In this document: positions 6,183 through 12,789 of the stretch, in pieces | How the letters are laid out: every line of letters begins with the position of its first letter | How positions within the stretch are numbered: position 1 is the stretch's first letter | From: Candidatus Moraniibacteriota bacterium | GTDB lineage: Bacteria; Patescibacteriota; Minisyncoccia; Moranbacterales; UBA9337 | Assembly (NCBI GenBank): GCA_018400055.1 | Contig: JAGYNK010000086.1 | Span: forward strand, 1-15,284 | Length of the DNA: 15,284 bases | Reading direction: 5' to 3' | Notes under the pieces: generated by a model | The model's input: only the letters and a program-made list of their open reading frames with translations | Databases searched by the model: none | What the model was told of the DNA's origin: nothing | Made by a program: the position numbers and the translations under genes

Positions 6183-7226
6183 ATGCTACTATTTTTATAC
6201 GGCGAAGACGATTTTCGTTCATGGGAAAAAGTTGGCGCCATAAAAAATAAATTTCTACAAAAAGATAAATTAGGCTCCGGTCTAAATGTTTTTGATTTTG
6301 AAGAAAATGACGAAAAGATTAAATTATCTGAAATAGTCGGTGCTCAAGGGCTTTTTTCTTCCAAGCGATTGGTAATAATTAAAAATTTAATTTTAAGCGG
6401 AACCGCGGAAGATCAGCAAAAAGCCCTGAATTTTTTAAAACTTAATAAAAAAGACTTGCAAGTCGGTCAAGATCTAGTGCTGGTTTTTTGGGAAAAAGAA
6501 TTGCCCAGAAAAAATAATAAGCTGTTTAAGCTTTTGCTGGCTAACTCTAAAAATCAGAATTTTGAAAAATTATCCGGCGCTAGGCTTGCTAATTGGATAG
6601 CGAAACGAGTTCAAGATTTGGGCGGAAAAATATCACCGGAAGCTATAAATAAATTAGCCATCTATGTCGGTAATGATCTTTTACAAATGAATAACGAAAT
6701 TGAAAAACTGATAAGCTTTGCTTGTCGTTCTGAACGAAGCGAAGAATCTAGTTCTAATATAACCAGTGCTAATTCTACGGGATTCTTCCCCGCCAAGGCG
6801 GGTCAGAATGACATTATTACCGAAACCGATGTTGACCTTTTAGTCAAATCTAAAATTGAAGCTAATATTTTTGAAACTATTGACGCTTTAGCTTCTAAAA
6901 ATAAAGAAAAAGCTCTGGGGCTTTTACACAATCAATTGGAAAAAGGAGATGATCCCTTTTACATTTTTTCCATGTATGTTTATCAATTCCGCAATCTTTT
7001 AAAAATCGGCAGTTTCTATTTTCAAGGAAATACTAACCAGTATGAAATCGCTAAATTGGCCAAACTCCATCCTTTCGTGGCGCAAAAGGGCGTAGCTCAG
7101 CTACGGGGATTTACTCTAAGCCAGCTTAAAAAAATTTACAAAACGCTCGGAGAAATGGATCTTCAAATTAAAACCGGAAAAATAGATATTGTCTTAGCGT
7201 TGGATAAATTCGTAGTCAGCCTTTGA
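6183..7226 (+). CDS. holA: DNA polymerase III delta subunit
   Basis: HolA is the clamp-loader subunit that opens the sliding clamp. The start MLLFLYGEDDFRSWEKVGAI is typical (FlyGeD.fl). Further on come the walker-like N-terminal AAA+ module with LSEIVGAQGLFSSKRLVIIK, LVLVFWEKELPRKNNKLFKL, and NKLAIYVGNDLLQMNNEIEKL, a conserved delta block. The C-terminal collar domain has NIFETIDALASKNKEKALGL and FYIFSMYVYQFRNLLKI. The length of 347 is normal for the family even though residues 181-211 come from an inserted palindromic element (6723-6813), placed between the AAA+ lid and the collar domain. The gene ends with TGA and is followed by a terminator at 7300. No Shine-Dalgarno is visible. Confidence 0.9.
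   Translation: MLLFLYGEDDFRSWEKVGAIKNKFLQKDKLGSGLNVFDFEENDEKIKLSEIVGAQGLFSSKRLVIIKNLILSGTAEDQQKALNFLKLNKKDLQVGQDLVLVFWEKELPRKNNKLFKLLLANSKNQNFEKLSGARLANWIAKRVQDLGGKISPEAINKLAIYVGNDLLQMNNEIEKLISFACRSERSEESSSNITSANSTGFFPAKAGQNDIITETDVDLLVKSKIEANIFETIDALASKNKEKALGLLHNQLEKGDDPFYIFSMYVYQFRNLLKIGSFYFQGNTNQYEIAKLAKLHPFVAQKGVAQLRGFTLSQLKKIYKTLGEMDLQIKTGKIDIVLALDKFVVSL
6723..6813 (+). repeat. Palindromic element inside holA (in frame)
   Basis: TGTCGTTCTGA at 6723-6733 is inverted at 6803-6813 (10 of 11). Nested inside are GAAGAATC (6741-6748) with GATTCTTC (6781-6788), and CCCGCC-AA-GGCGGG at 6789-6802. It encodes residues 181-211, starting CRSERSEESS, without any stop. Confidence 0.85.
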
Positions 7227-7299
7227 TTTATTTTAAAATCAAGACTGTTAAAATTTTTTAAGAAGCGTACTCTGAATAAAAAAACAGAAACACAAAACG

Positions 7300-7330
7300 A
7301 TACAGTATTCCAGTATACTGTATTTTTATT
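7300..7330 (+). terminator. Terminator after holA
   Basis: ATACAGTAT (7300-7308) pairs perfectly with ATACTGTAT (7315-7323) around a six-base loop, and is followed by a T-rich run. Weak A-rich sequence on the left could let it act on the minus strand as well. Confidence 0.75.
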
Positions 7331-7369
7331 TAAAGCAGTTTAAAAGATTCGGAAAATTTTTCAATGCGA

Positions 7370-7406
7370 ATAAAAAAAACAGGTTCAAGTTTTAAAACTT
7401 GAACCT
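7370..7406 (-). terminator. Terminator of the rpsT unit (minus strand)
   Basis: 7381-7406 is a perfect 26-base palindrome (AGGTTCAAGTTTT and its complement). On the minus strand it is followed by GTTTTTTTT. It lies 14 bases after the stop of the 78-residue gene. Confidence 0.85.
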
Positions 7407-7419
7407 TTACTTGAGATAC

Positions 7420-7656
7420 TCAAGAATTATCTAGCGCAAGATCGCATCTTCCGTAATAATTATTATCCGCGTCTATTCTTCCAATATTAGTATGGCTAGT
7501 ACACATTGTTTCACAAAAATGGTTATGTGGAACACCTGAATATTTATATTTGGGATGCTCCGGATGATGAAAACAAACATCACTTAAATTATAAATCGAT
7601 AAGGTTTTTCCACAAATTGCGCACTTTCTTCCTGGCTTAGCTGTTGTTAATTTCAT
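7420..7656 (-). CDS. Hypothetical Cys/His-rich small protein, probable zinc binder (78 aa)
   Basis: Family not recognised. The N-terminal block RKCAICGKTLSIYNLSDVCFHHPEH has a CxxC (C12, C15), a later Cys (C28) and an HH pair, a plausible treble-clef or zinc-ribbon site. More Cys/His follow (HNHFCETMC, CTSH, RCDL). The CxxCG-x-x-LS-x-YN pattern resembles zinc knuckles at the start of some regulators and phage proteins, but no DNA-binding helices follow here. Translation is well supported: AAGGAG at 7664-7669 (minus strand), seven bases before the ATG. It lies 40 bases downstream of rpsT in the same direction and shares its terminator, so it is probably cotranscribed with ribosomal protein S20. 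No membrane segment or signal peptide is visible. Confidence 0.7.
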   Translation of the reverse strand: MKLTTAKPGRKCAICGKTLSIYNLSDVCFHHPEHPKYKYSGVPHNHFCETMCTSHTNIGRIDADNNYYGRCDLALDNS

Positions 7657-7696
7657 TGGTTCTCTCCTTCCCCATTTATCTTGATTAACAATATTC

Positions 7697-7966
7697 TTAT
7701 TTCTTCACCAACCCCTTCACCAATTTATTTAACCGTGATTTGTACCGCGCAGCGGTATTTTTTTTAAGAACTTTTTTCTGAGCGGCCTTATCCAAAGCTT
7801 TAATGGATTTTTTCAGCCACTCCTGAGCGGTTTTAACTTTTTTATTAGCCACCGCCTCGCGAGTTTTTTTAATGGCGCTACGATAAACACCTCTTACAAT
7901 TTTATTCTGTAGGGCTTTTTTGGAACTAACTCGCATGTATTTTTTAGCTGATTTTTTGATGGGCAT
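7697..7966 (-). CDS. rpsT: Ribosomal protein bS20
   Basis: An 89-residue basic protein, MPIKKSAKKYMRVSSKKALQ at the start and KKNTAARYKSRLNKLVK near the end. The KSAKK-x-x-RV..K..RN/QNK opening and the final K-N-x-A-A-R-x-K-S-R-L are bS20 hallmarks. It binds 16S rRNA in the small subunit. The length is normal. It is the first gene of a minus-strand unit with the Cys/His-rich gene behind it. A leader of about 70 bases contains ATGCAAAATGCAA-type repeats (7983-8011); whether S20 autoregulates here cannot be seen. There is no strong Shine-Dalgarno just before the ATG; the sequence is GAGCGAAGCGAATT. Confidence 0.93.
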   Translation of the reverse strand: MPIKKSAKKYMRVSSKKALQNKIVRGVYRSAIKKTREAVANKKVKTAQEWLKKSIKALDKAAQKKVLKKNTAARYKSRLNKLVKGLVKK

Positions 7967-8041
7967 AATTCGCTTCGCTCAAATGCAAAATGCAAGATTA
8001 AAAATGCAAAATTGATCTGAAATAAATTATTTAACTCATTC

Positions 8042-8071
8042 ATTATTAGCACAGAGTGGATTTTTTAGCAA
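8042..8071 (-). promoter_or_regulatory. Probable rpsT promoter (minus strand)
   Basis: On the minus strand, TTGCTA (8066-8071), an 18-base spacer and AATAAT (8042-8047), with TGC just before the preceding T-A-A as a possible extended -10. The start would be near 8035, with a leader of about 69 bases. Confidence 0.45.
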
Positions 8072-8174
8072 GACCTGCTAGAATGCTAATAGTCGCAAAT
8101 GTATGAACTAACGCATACGAATTAAATATTGTTCGCACATATTCGTTTAAATATTAGTGACCATTTTCAAATCA

Positions 8175-8747
8175 ATGATTGCCAAATTAAAAGGAAAAAT
8201 TGAATATTTAAAAGACAAATACGCCGTTATAGATGTAAACGGCGTCGGCTACAAAGTTTTTGTGACGGATTACACTTTTGGAAGATTGGCCGGAGAAGAA
8301 GAAGTTGATTTGAATATATACACTCACGTTCGCGAAGATATGCTGGCTTTGTATGGATTTTTGGATATGGAAGAGAAAGAGATGTTTGAACTTTTGATTT
8401 CCATTTCCGGAATTGGACCCAAGGCGGCGCTGGGTATTTTATCCATTGCGGATCCAAAAACAATCCGCACGGCTATTGCCAATGAGGATTCTTCCGTATT
8501 AACCAGAGTTTCCGGAGTAGGCAAGAAGACAGCCGAAAGGGTTATTTTGGAATTAAAAAACAAAGTAATTAATTTAAGCGAAGATGAAAAAGAAATGGCC
8601 ACAGCGGACAGCGAAGCCCTTGAAGCTCTAATCGCTTTAGGCTATTCTGTCGTGGAGGCGCGCGAAACGCTTAAGACAATCCCGTCAGATGTTAAAAGCG
8701 TAGAAGAAAAAATAAAACTGGCGCTGAAAAGTTTGGGAAAAAAATAA
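8175..8747 (+). CDS. ruvA: Holliday junction branch migration protein RuvA
   Basis: RuvA tetramers bind four-way junctions and load the RuvB motor. From ATG 8175 the protein starts MIAKLKGKIEYL, matching the usual MI..l.G.i...; a GTG at 8157 would add six residues that the family lacks. The OB-fold domain runs to about residue 62 (VDVNGVGYKVFV-type strand, YTHVREDMLALYGF). Two helix-hairpin-helix motifs follow, SGIGPKAALGILS and VSGVGKKTAERVILEL, and a C-terminal RuvB-binding domain holds EALEALIALGYSVVEA. At 190 residues it has normal length and all domains. Between rpsT (divergent) and tRNA-Gly, it seems to be a single-gene unit. A weak promoter (TTGTTC 8129-8134, TATTAG 8152-8157) would give a leader of about ten bases. 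Confidence 0.95.
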   Translation: MIAKLKGKIEYLKDKYAVIDVNGVGYKVFVTDYTFGRLAGEEEVDLNIYTHVREDMLALYGFLDMEEKEMFELLISISGIGPKAALGILSIADPKTIRTAIANEDSSVLTRVSGVGKKTAERVILELKNKVINLSEDEKEMATADSEALEALIALGYSVVEARETLKTIPSDVKSVEEKIKLALKSLGKK

Positions 8748-8754
8748 ATTTTGC

Positions 8755-8825
8755 GCGAGATTAGTACAGGGGTAGTACATCTGCTTCCCAAGCAGGAGAG
8801 GCGAGTTCGAGTCTCGTATCTCGCT
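8755..8825 (+). tRNA. tRNA-Gly, anticodon CCC
   Basis: A full cloverleaf can be drawn. The acceptor GCGAGAT (8755-8761) pairs with ATCTCGC (8818-8824), with T8825 as discriminator. The D stem is GTAC/GTAC. The anticodon stem TCTGC/GCAGG encloses loop TTCCCAA, with anticodon CCC at 8787-8789. The T arm is GCGAG-TTCGAGT-CTCGT. CCA is not encoded (CAA follows), so a CCA-adding enzyme is needed. It starts seven bases after the ruvA stop. Confidence 0.93.
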
Positions 8826-8832
8826 CAAGCTA

Positions 8833-8855
8833 ATTAATGCATCTATTGCATTAAT
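8833..8855 (+). other. Hairpin after tRNA-Gly
   Basis: ATTAATGCA (8833-8841) pairs perfectly with TGCATTAAT (8847-8855) around TCTAT, eight bases after the tRNA. There is no T-run, so it is a weak terminator at best, or a 3' processing or stability element. Confidence 0.5.
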
Positions 8856-8895
8856 AATATTGTCATAAACATCAGATCTAATCACAAACCTCCCG

Positions 8896-8911
8896 CCTGC
8901 CGACAGGCAGG
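8896..8911 (+). repeat. CCTGCC/GGCAGG hairpin repeat, copy 2
   Basis: CCTGCC (8896-8901), loop GACA, GGCAGG (8906-8911). It lies 20 bases upstream of the FemAB gene. Confidence 0.7.
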
Positions 8912-8930
8912 AATTATTGTATCTGTTCCT

Positions 8931-9998
8931 ATGAATAAAAACTTTTTGCAATCGGAAGAATGGAGAAAATTTCAGGAAAGCGTAGGGTATAAAACATACC
9001 GCATTGACAGCCGGAAATTTTATACAAGTATAATTAAACACAGGTTGCCAATAGTTGGTGATTATTTTTATATACCAAGAGGACAAGTATCAAATATCAA
9101 ATATCAAATATCAAGTATTAAGCAGGGATTTGAAAATATAATTAATCTGGCAAAAAAAGAAAAGACCGGGTGGGTGAGAATAGATTTAAGCAATCGGAAA
9201 ATTCATGAATTAATTCAGGAATTAATTCAGGAATTCGGATTGGAAATTCGAAAAGCGCCGCATGATATGCAACCACGGCAAGTCTTTATTATGGATATTT
9301 CAAAGCCGGAAGAAGAATTACTGACAGAAATGAAAAGCAAAACGCGGTATAATATAAGATTAGCGCAGAAGCGAGGAGTTAAGGTGTGTCATCCCGAACT
9401 TGTTTCGGGAACCCGTGCAAATAAGGAAAAGATCCTGAAACCTGCCTACCGGACAGGCAGTCAAGCTCAGGATGACGTAAATTATATTAACGAATTTTTA
9501 CGATTAGTAAAATTAACTTCCAAAAGAAAAAATATAACTTCACATCCGGATGAATATTATCGCAAGATGTTGAAAATTCCCGGCGTAAAATTATACGTGG
9601 CGGAATATGAAGAAAAAATAATCGCTGCTAATATCATAGTTTTTTACGGTGACACAGCCATATATTTACATGGAGCGTCAGATAATAAATACCGTAATGC
9701 TATGGCACCGTTTTTATTACAGTGGCAAGCCATAAAAGACGCTAAAAAAGAGGAATGTGAATTTTATGATATGGGAGGAGTAAAAATTTCTAATTCCCAA
9801 TTTCTAATTTCTAATAAAATTCCAAATTCGAAATTCCAAATTCGAAATTCCAACTGGGCGGGCATTACGAGATTTAAGCTGGGTTTCTCCCCGAAAAACA
9901 AACCGGTTGAATTTCTAGGGAGTTATGATATAGTGATCAGTTCGTGGAAATATTGGATTTATAGAATAATCCAATTAGTGAAAGGTTTTGCGATATAA
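8931..9998 (+). CDS. FemAB-like peptidoglycan bridge aminoacyltransferase
   Basis: FemABX proteins transfer amino acids from aminoacyl-tRNA to the peptidoglycan stem peptide and consist of two GNAT domains. The N-terminal FLQSEEWRKFQESVGYKTYR and the block KSKTRYNIRLAQKRGVKV (residues ~135-152) are strong family marks. In the second domain, LYVAEYEEKIIAANIIVFYG, TAIYLHGASDNKYRNAMAPF, LLQWQAIKDAK and ITRFKLGFSPKNKPVEFLG complete it. Of 355 residues, three stretches come from repeats: 54-63 (9090-9120), 153-182 (palindromic element 9388-9476) and about 287-308 (9789-9853). The second lies right after the TRYNIR block. It is followed after 119 bases by a Mur ligase gene, supporting a cell-wall role. 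Its substrate cannot be read from sequence, and some homologues are non-peptidoglycan acyltransferases. Confidence 0.85.
   Translation: MNKNFLQSEEWRKFQESVGYKTYRIDSRKFYTSIIKHRLPIVGDYFYIPRGQVSNIKYQISSIKQGFENIINLAKKEKTGWVRIDLSNRKIHELIQELIQEFGLEIRKAPHDMQPRQVFIMDISKPEEELLTEMKSKTRYNIRLAQKRGVKVCHPELVSGTRANKEKILKPAYRTGSQAQDDVNYINEFLRLVKLTSKRKNITSHPDEYYRKMLKIPGVKLYVAEYEEKIIAANIIVFYGDTAIYLHGASDNKYRNAMAPFLLQWQAIKDAKKEECEFYDMGGVKISNSQFLISNKIPNSKFQIRNSNWAGITRFKLGFSPKNKPVEFLGSYDIVISSWKYWIYRIIQLVKGFAI
9388..9476 (+). repeat. CHPELVSG palindromic element inside the FemAB gene (in frame)
   Basis: GTCATCC (9388-9394) is inverted as GGATGAC (9470-9476). Inside are CCCGAAC-TTGTTTCGGGA and the CCTGCC-type hairpin CTGCCT/AGGCAG (9442-9460). 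It encodes residues 153-182, beginning CHPELVSG, with no stop. Confidence 0.85.
9789..9853 (+). repeat. AAATTCCAAATTC-type repeat inside the FemAB gene
   Basis: Alternating TTTCTAAT/AATTCCAAATTCGAAATTCC units encode a segment rich in Asn, Ser, Phe and Ile (about residues 287-308) between DMGGVK and WAGITRFKLG. The same kind of unit makes the right end of cassette C (13224-13253). Confidence 0.7.
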
Positions 9999-10008
9999 TT
10001 GTATCTGG

Positions 10009-10103
10009 AATTTCCAATTTCTAATAAAAATCAAAATTTTAAATAAATAAAAACAATTTTTTAGAATCTTACTCATTAGGAATTTTGTTGGGTATTGGAA
10101 ATT
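10009..10103 (+). repeat. Inverted repeat pair without cargo, before the Mur ligase gene
   Basis: AATTTCCAAT (10009-10018) is inverted as ATTGGAAATT (10094-10103), with looser similarity beyond (TTTCTAAT and ATTAGAAA). It resembles the cassette ends, but only about 75 AT-rich bases lie between, with no open frame. It may be an empty or deleted cassette. Confidence 0.5.
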
Positions 10104-10117
10104 AGATATTAGAAATT

Positions 10118-11497
10118 ATGAAGATAAAATCACTTATTCCCCAAAACTTAAAAAACATCTATCACTTATCCCAAGCCGTCTTGGCAAATTTTGTTTACGG
10201 ATTTCCCAGTAGGAAAATAAAGATAATCGGAATAACCGGCACTAACGGAAAGACAACCACGGCGCAAATGATTACTAGAATTTTAGAAGAAGCCGGACAT
10301 CCCGTAAAGTCGCTACACTCCCACGGGACAAGTAAAGTAGCCATGATCTCCACTATTAATTTTAAATTAGGCGAAAAAAAGTGGGTAAATAAAACTAAAT
10401 TTACCACGCTTTCAGCTTGGGCGACTCAAAAATTTATCAAACAGGCAACTGACGCAAGGTGCGATTATCTTATTTTGGAAACCTCCTCCCATTCTTTGGA
10501 CCAAAACAGGGTGTGGGGTGTAAATTATGATACGGCGGTTATCACCAATATAACGCGTGAACATTTGGATTATCACAAAACAATGGAAAAATACCGCCAG
10601 ACAAAATTAAAATTGTTTAAAAAAGCCAAAAATATTGTAGTTAATCTAGACATGGAAAAACCGGAAGAGTTCTTGCGATATAAAAATAATAGCGTATACG
10701 GTTTCACATGTCGTCCTGAACTTGTTTCAGGATCTAGATTCCGGATCAGGTCCGGAATGACAATTATTAAAGCAGAAAATATAGATATAAATGTAAATTT
10801 TACAAAGTATCAAATACAAAATACTAATTATCAATTACAAATTTCAGGAAAATTTAATATTGAAAATGCTCTGGCGGCGATTTGCGTGGGAAAAATTTAC
10901 GGTATTGCGGACGAAGCCATGGCGCGCGCGCTTTCAAAAATAAAAGGTATTCCAGGTCGCTTGGAAAATGTGCCGAACGATAAAGGTTTGAATATTATTA
11001 TTGACTATGCGGTTACACCGGATTCTTTGGAAAAGTTGTACAAACTGATAAAAAATATTAAATGTCATCCCGAACTTGTTTCGGGATCTCAAAATAGCAA
11101 AGAGATGCTGAAACAAGTTCAGTATGATAGTGAACCTAAAATTATCGCAATCCTCGGCGCTTGTGGAGAACGAGATCGCGGAAAAAGACCGATAATGGGA
11201 AAAATCGTTTCCCGCTATGCCGATTATATTATTTTAACCAACGAAGATCCCTACAATGAAGATCCCATGCAAATCATAAATGAAGTAGGATCGGGAATTA
11301 AAAATCACGAACCGGAAAAGACTTATTTTAAAATCCTTGATCGCCGCAAAGCTATAAAAAAAGCCTTGCAAATGGCAAAGCCGGGTGATTTTGTCGTAGT
11401 TACCGGAAAAGGAGCGGAGGAAACTATGGCCATTGGAGAGAAACGAATTCCCTGGAACGATAAAAAAGTTATCCGAGAAGTTTTGCAAGAAATATAG
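10118..11497 (+). CDS. MurE-like Mur ligase family protein
   Basis: Mur ligases join an amino acid to the UDP-MurNAc peptide using ATP. The P-loop is GTNGKTT (residues 41-47). Further family blocks are YLILETSSHSLDQNRVWG, NITREHLDYHKTMEKY (with the Mg/carbamyl-Lys region), FNIENALAA, GIPGRLE, DYAVTPDSLEKLY, LGACGERDRGKRPIMGK and GKGAEET, so MurE is the closest member. Three departures stand out. Only about 35 residues precede the P-loop, so the N-terminal UDP-sugar domain is essentially absent. The amino-acid specificity loop is EDPYNEDP, not DNPR (meso-DAP). DYAHTP is DYAVTP. Two palindromic elements (residues 198-215 and 316-338) and one AT-rich repeat (about 229-243) are inserted in frame. 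It could therefore act on a different substrate. I give no gene symbol. It follows the FemAB gene and overlaps the convergent PAP2 gene end. Confidence 0.85.
   Translation: MKIKSLIPQNLKNIYHLSQAVLANFVYGFPSRKIKIIGITGTNGKTTTAQMITRILEEAGHPVKSLHSHGTSKVAMISTINFKLGEKKWVNKTKFTTLSAWATQKFIKQATDARCDYLILETSSHSLDQNRVWGVNYDTAVITNITREHLDYHKTMEKYRQTKLKLFKKAKNIVVNLDMEKPEEFLRYKNNSVYGFTCRPELVSGSRFRIRSGMTIIKAENIDINVNFTKYQIQNTNYQLQISGKFNIENALAAICVGKIYGIADEAMARALSKIKGIPGRLENVPNDKGLNIIIDYAVTPDSLEKLYKLIKNIKCHPELVSGSQNSKEMLKQVQYDSEPKIIAILGACGERDRGKRPIMGKIVSRYADYIILTNEDPYNEDPMQIINEVGSGIKNHEPEKTYFKILDRRKAIKKALQMAKPGDFVVVTGKGAEETMAIGEKRIPWNDKKVIREVLQEI
10709..10762 (+). repeat. CRPELVSG palindromic element 1 inside the Mur ligase gene
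   Basis: Exactly 54 bases (18 codons), bounded by TGTCGTCCTGA and GGAATGACA, with an inner ATTCCGGA/TCCGGAAT hairpin. It encodes residues 198-215, CRPELVSGSRFRIRSGMT. Confidence 0.85.
10803..10850 (+). repeat. ATCAAATACAAAATAC-type repeat inside the Mur ligase gene
   Basis: AT-rich units encode TKYQIQNTNYQLQIS just before the conserved GKFNIENALAA. Similar units encode SNIKYQISSIK in the FemAB protein (9090-9120). Confidence 0.6.
11063..11130 (+). repeat. CHPELVSG palindromic element 2 inside the Mur ligase gene
   Basis: GAACTTGTTTC (11072-11082) and its perfect inverse (11110-11120) inside weaker outer ends (TGTCATCC against GTATGATA). It encodes residues 316-338, starting CHPELVSGSQ. Confidence 0.85.
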
Positions 11498-11921
11498 TCA
11501 ATAAAAATCCCAACAATCCTCCGATAATAACTTCGCTTAACTTATGTCCAACTCTCTCTTTAAGTCGGGGAAATTGCTTTTCGTCCACCGGCAATTGGCG
11601 TATAAGCATATTCAAATATCTTCCCTGATCTCCCAGATGCATCCTTAAACGCACTGCGTCGTCAATAACGATAATGGCCAATGCTACGGAAATAGCAAAT
11701 GCTCCGGAAGTAACCCCGGAATAATAACCGACGGAAGTCAAAAGGGAGATAATAAAGGCGGTGTGAGCGCTGGGCATATGGCCGTGCGTCATGGCATAGC
11801 TGATGTCCCAGCCGTGCTTTAAAGAAAAAATTATATATTTTAACGCTTGAGTAAAAGCACCCACAGCGATGGGAATGGCGAACATTTTATAATCGTTTAC
11901 AAGTGAACTTAAATTTTCCAT
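11469..11921 (-). CDS. Divergent PAP2 family membrane protein (DUF212)
   Basis: A 150-residue polytopic membrane protein. GHMPSAHTA (residues 47-55) corresponds to the family GxMPSSHSA block. DDAVRLR (87-93) matches the (D)AxGVRR-type motif, with Gly replaced by Val. GHKLSEVIIGGLLG (125-138) matches the lGHtpxEVlaGallG ending. These correspond to the three phosphatase-signature motifs of the PAP2 superfamily in diverged form. The role is usually given as an acid phosphatase or vanadium-dependent haloperoxidase relative; in CPR it may act on lipid phosphates, which is unproven. Its last 29 bases overlap the end of the convergent Mur ligase gene, so the two transcripts can meet. A likely promoter lies at 11949-11957 on the minus strand (TGC followed by TAAAAT), giving a leader of about 20 bases. 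Confidence 0.88.
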   Translation of the reverse strand: MENLSSLVNDYKMFAIPIAVGAFTQALKYIIFSLKHGWDISYAMTHGHMPSAHTAFIISLLTSVGYYSGVTSGAFAISVALAIIVIDDAVRLRMHLGDQGRYLNMLIRQLPVDEKQFPRLKERVGHKLSEVIIGGLLGFLLTIFLAKLLG

Positions 11922-12089
11922 TTATTTATGTTAAATTTTATTGATATAATTTTAGCACACTTTTTCAATAAATAAAAAACACTAACCCTAGAATAAATCA
12001 TGGAATGCATTTCTTTACCAAAACAGATGATATTAATCCATGAGCTTACTTAAATAAATGGATTATTATTATAAATGTCTGATTTCCAA

Positions 12090-12120
12090 AAGCGAAGCTT
12101 CCTTTTTGGAAGCTTCGCTT
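12090..12120 (+). terminator. Perfect 13-bp hairpin, possible terminator or repeat
   Basis: AAGCGAAGCTTCC (12090-12102), loop TTTTT, GGAAGCTTCGCTT (12108-12120). The stem is perfect and G/C-containing, but only CTTTG follows on the plus strand, so termination is uncertain. No complete gene reads into it from either side; the PAP2 gene leaves in the other direction. Confidence 0.5.
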
Positions 12121-12203
12121 CTTTGCAGTAGATAAAAACTTTATTTTTAAAAGAATCTATAATATAATTAAAACGTTTAATTAATCTTAAAAAATATTTT
12201 TAA

Positions 12204-12217
12204 CCGTGGTTGCACGG
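12204..12217 (+). other. Small hairpin in the lemA leader
   Basis: CCGTG (12204-12208), loop GTTG, CACGG (12213-12217), about 20 bases before the lemA ATG and the only G/C-rich spot in an A-rich leader. The lemA start has no visible Shine-Dalgarno, so structure here could matter for translation. Confidence 0.45.
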
Positions 12218-12237
12218 CTAGAAATATAAAAAAAATT

Positions 12238-12789
12238 ATGCCCATACTAATCTTATCATTAGTCGCACTGGCGGCAGTTGTTGTTTGGATTATCGCCGTT
12301 TATAATGGCTTAATCAAATTAAAAAACCGTGTGGATGAAGCTTGGAGTGATATTGATGTGCAATTAAAAAGGCGCTATGACTTGATTCCTAACTTGGTAA
12401 ATACGGTCAAAGGATACGCCTCGCATGAAAGAGAATTGTTTGAAAAAGTAACCGAAGCCAGAGCCAATGCCATGAAAGCGGAAGCCCCGGCGGAAAAAGA
12501 AAAGGCGGAAAATATGTTAAGCGATACTTTAAAATCCCTTTTCGCGGTGGCGGAAAACTATCCCGATCTTAAAGCCAACCAAAACTTTTTGGAATTGCAA
12601 AGAGAGTTATCTGACACAGAGAATAAAATTCAAGCTTCCCGAAGATTTTACAACGGCAATGTTCGCGACTTCAACACTAAAATCCAAATTTTTCCCAACA
12701 ATATTATTGCCGGCATGCTGAAATTCACCCAACGCGATTTCTTTGAAGCGGAAGAAGGAGAAAAAGAGAATGTTAAAGTGGAATTTTGA
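12238..12789 (+). CDS. lemA: LemA family protein
   Basis: A 183-residue protein with an N-terminal membrane segment (residues 2-21, PILILSLVALAAVVVWIIAV), then NGLIKLKNRVDEAWSDIDVQ and LKRRYDLIPNLVNTVKGYASHE, the family's signature block. LSDTENKIQASRRFYNGNVRDFN is the second conserved block. The length is normal. The function is unknown; LemA proteins form a helical bundle exposed on the outside of the membrane. In many bacteria the gene is followed directly by an htpX-like gene. Here a broken four-helix-bundle gene lies between. The terminal TGA is inside the left inverted repeat of that insertion. The start is the only ATG before the membrane segment. Confidence 0.93.
   Translation: MPILILSLVALAAVVVWIIAVYNGLIKLKNRVDEAWSDIDVQLKRRYDLIPNLVNTVKGYASHERELFEKVTEARANAMKAEAPAEKEKAENMLSDTLKSLFAVAENYPDLKANQNFLELQRELSDTENKIQASRRFYNGNVRDFNTKIQIFPNNIIAGMLKFTQRDFFEAEEGEKENVKVEF

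Larger units (their letters stand above)
11922..12237. other. Intergenic region between the PAP2 gene and lemA
   Basis: It holds the minus-strand PAP2 promoter (11949-11957), the strong hairpin at 12090-12120 and the lemA promoter region. TATAAT at 12158-12163 and again at 12163-12168 are perfect -10 sequences, with only a weak -35 (TTTATT at 12140-12145). I see no gene in it. Confidence 0.6.

Noticed and set aside
7089..7103. CGTAGCTCAGCTACG palindrome as a regulatory site
   Set aside because: It lies within the conserved part of holA and codes for ordinary residues (GVAQLR). Probably chance.
7224..7226. TGA recoded as glycine, as in some CPR lineages
   Set aside because: TGA stands at the natural ends of holA and lemA, and a TGATGA ends the gene at 14583. 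No conserved protein has an internal TGA.
8157..8174. GTG start of ruvA at 8157
   Set aside because: RuvA normally begins MI..L.G.I, which fits ATG 8175. The six extra residues match nothing.
9217..9238. Tandem AATTAATTCAGG repeat in the FemAB gene as an insertion
   Set aside because: Only two units giving LIQELIQEF within an ordinary helix. It does not lengthen the protein noticeably.
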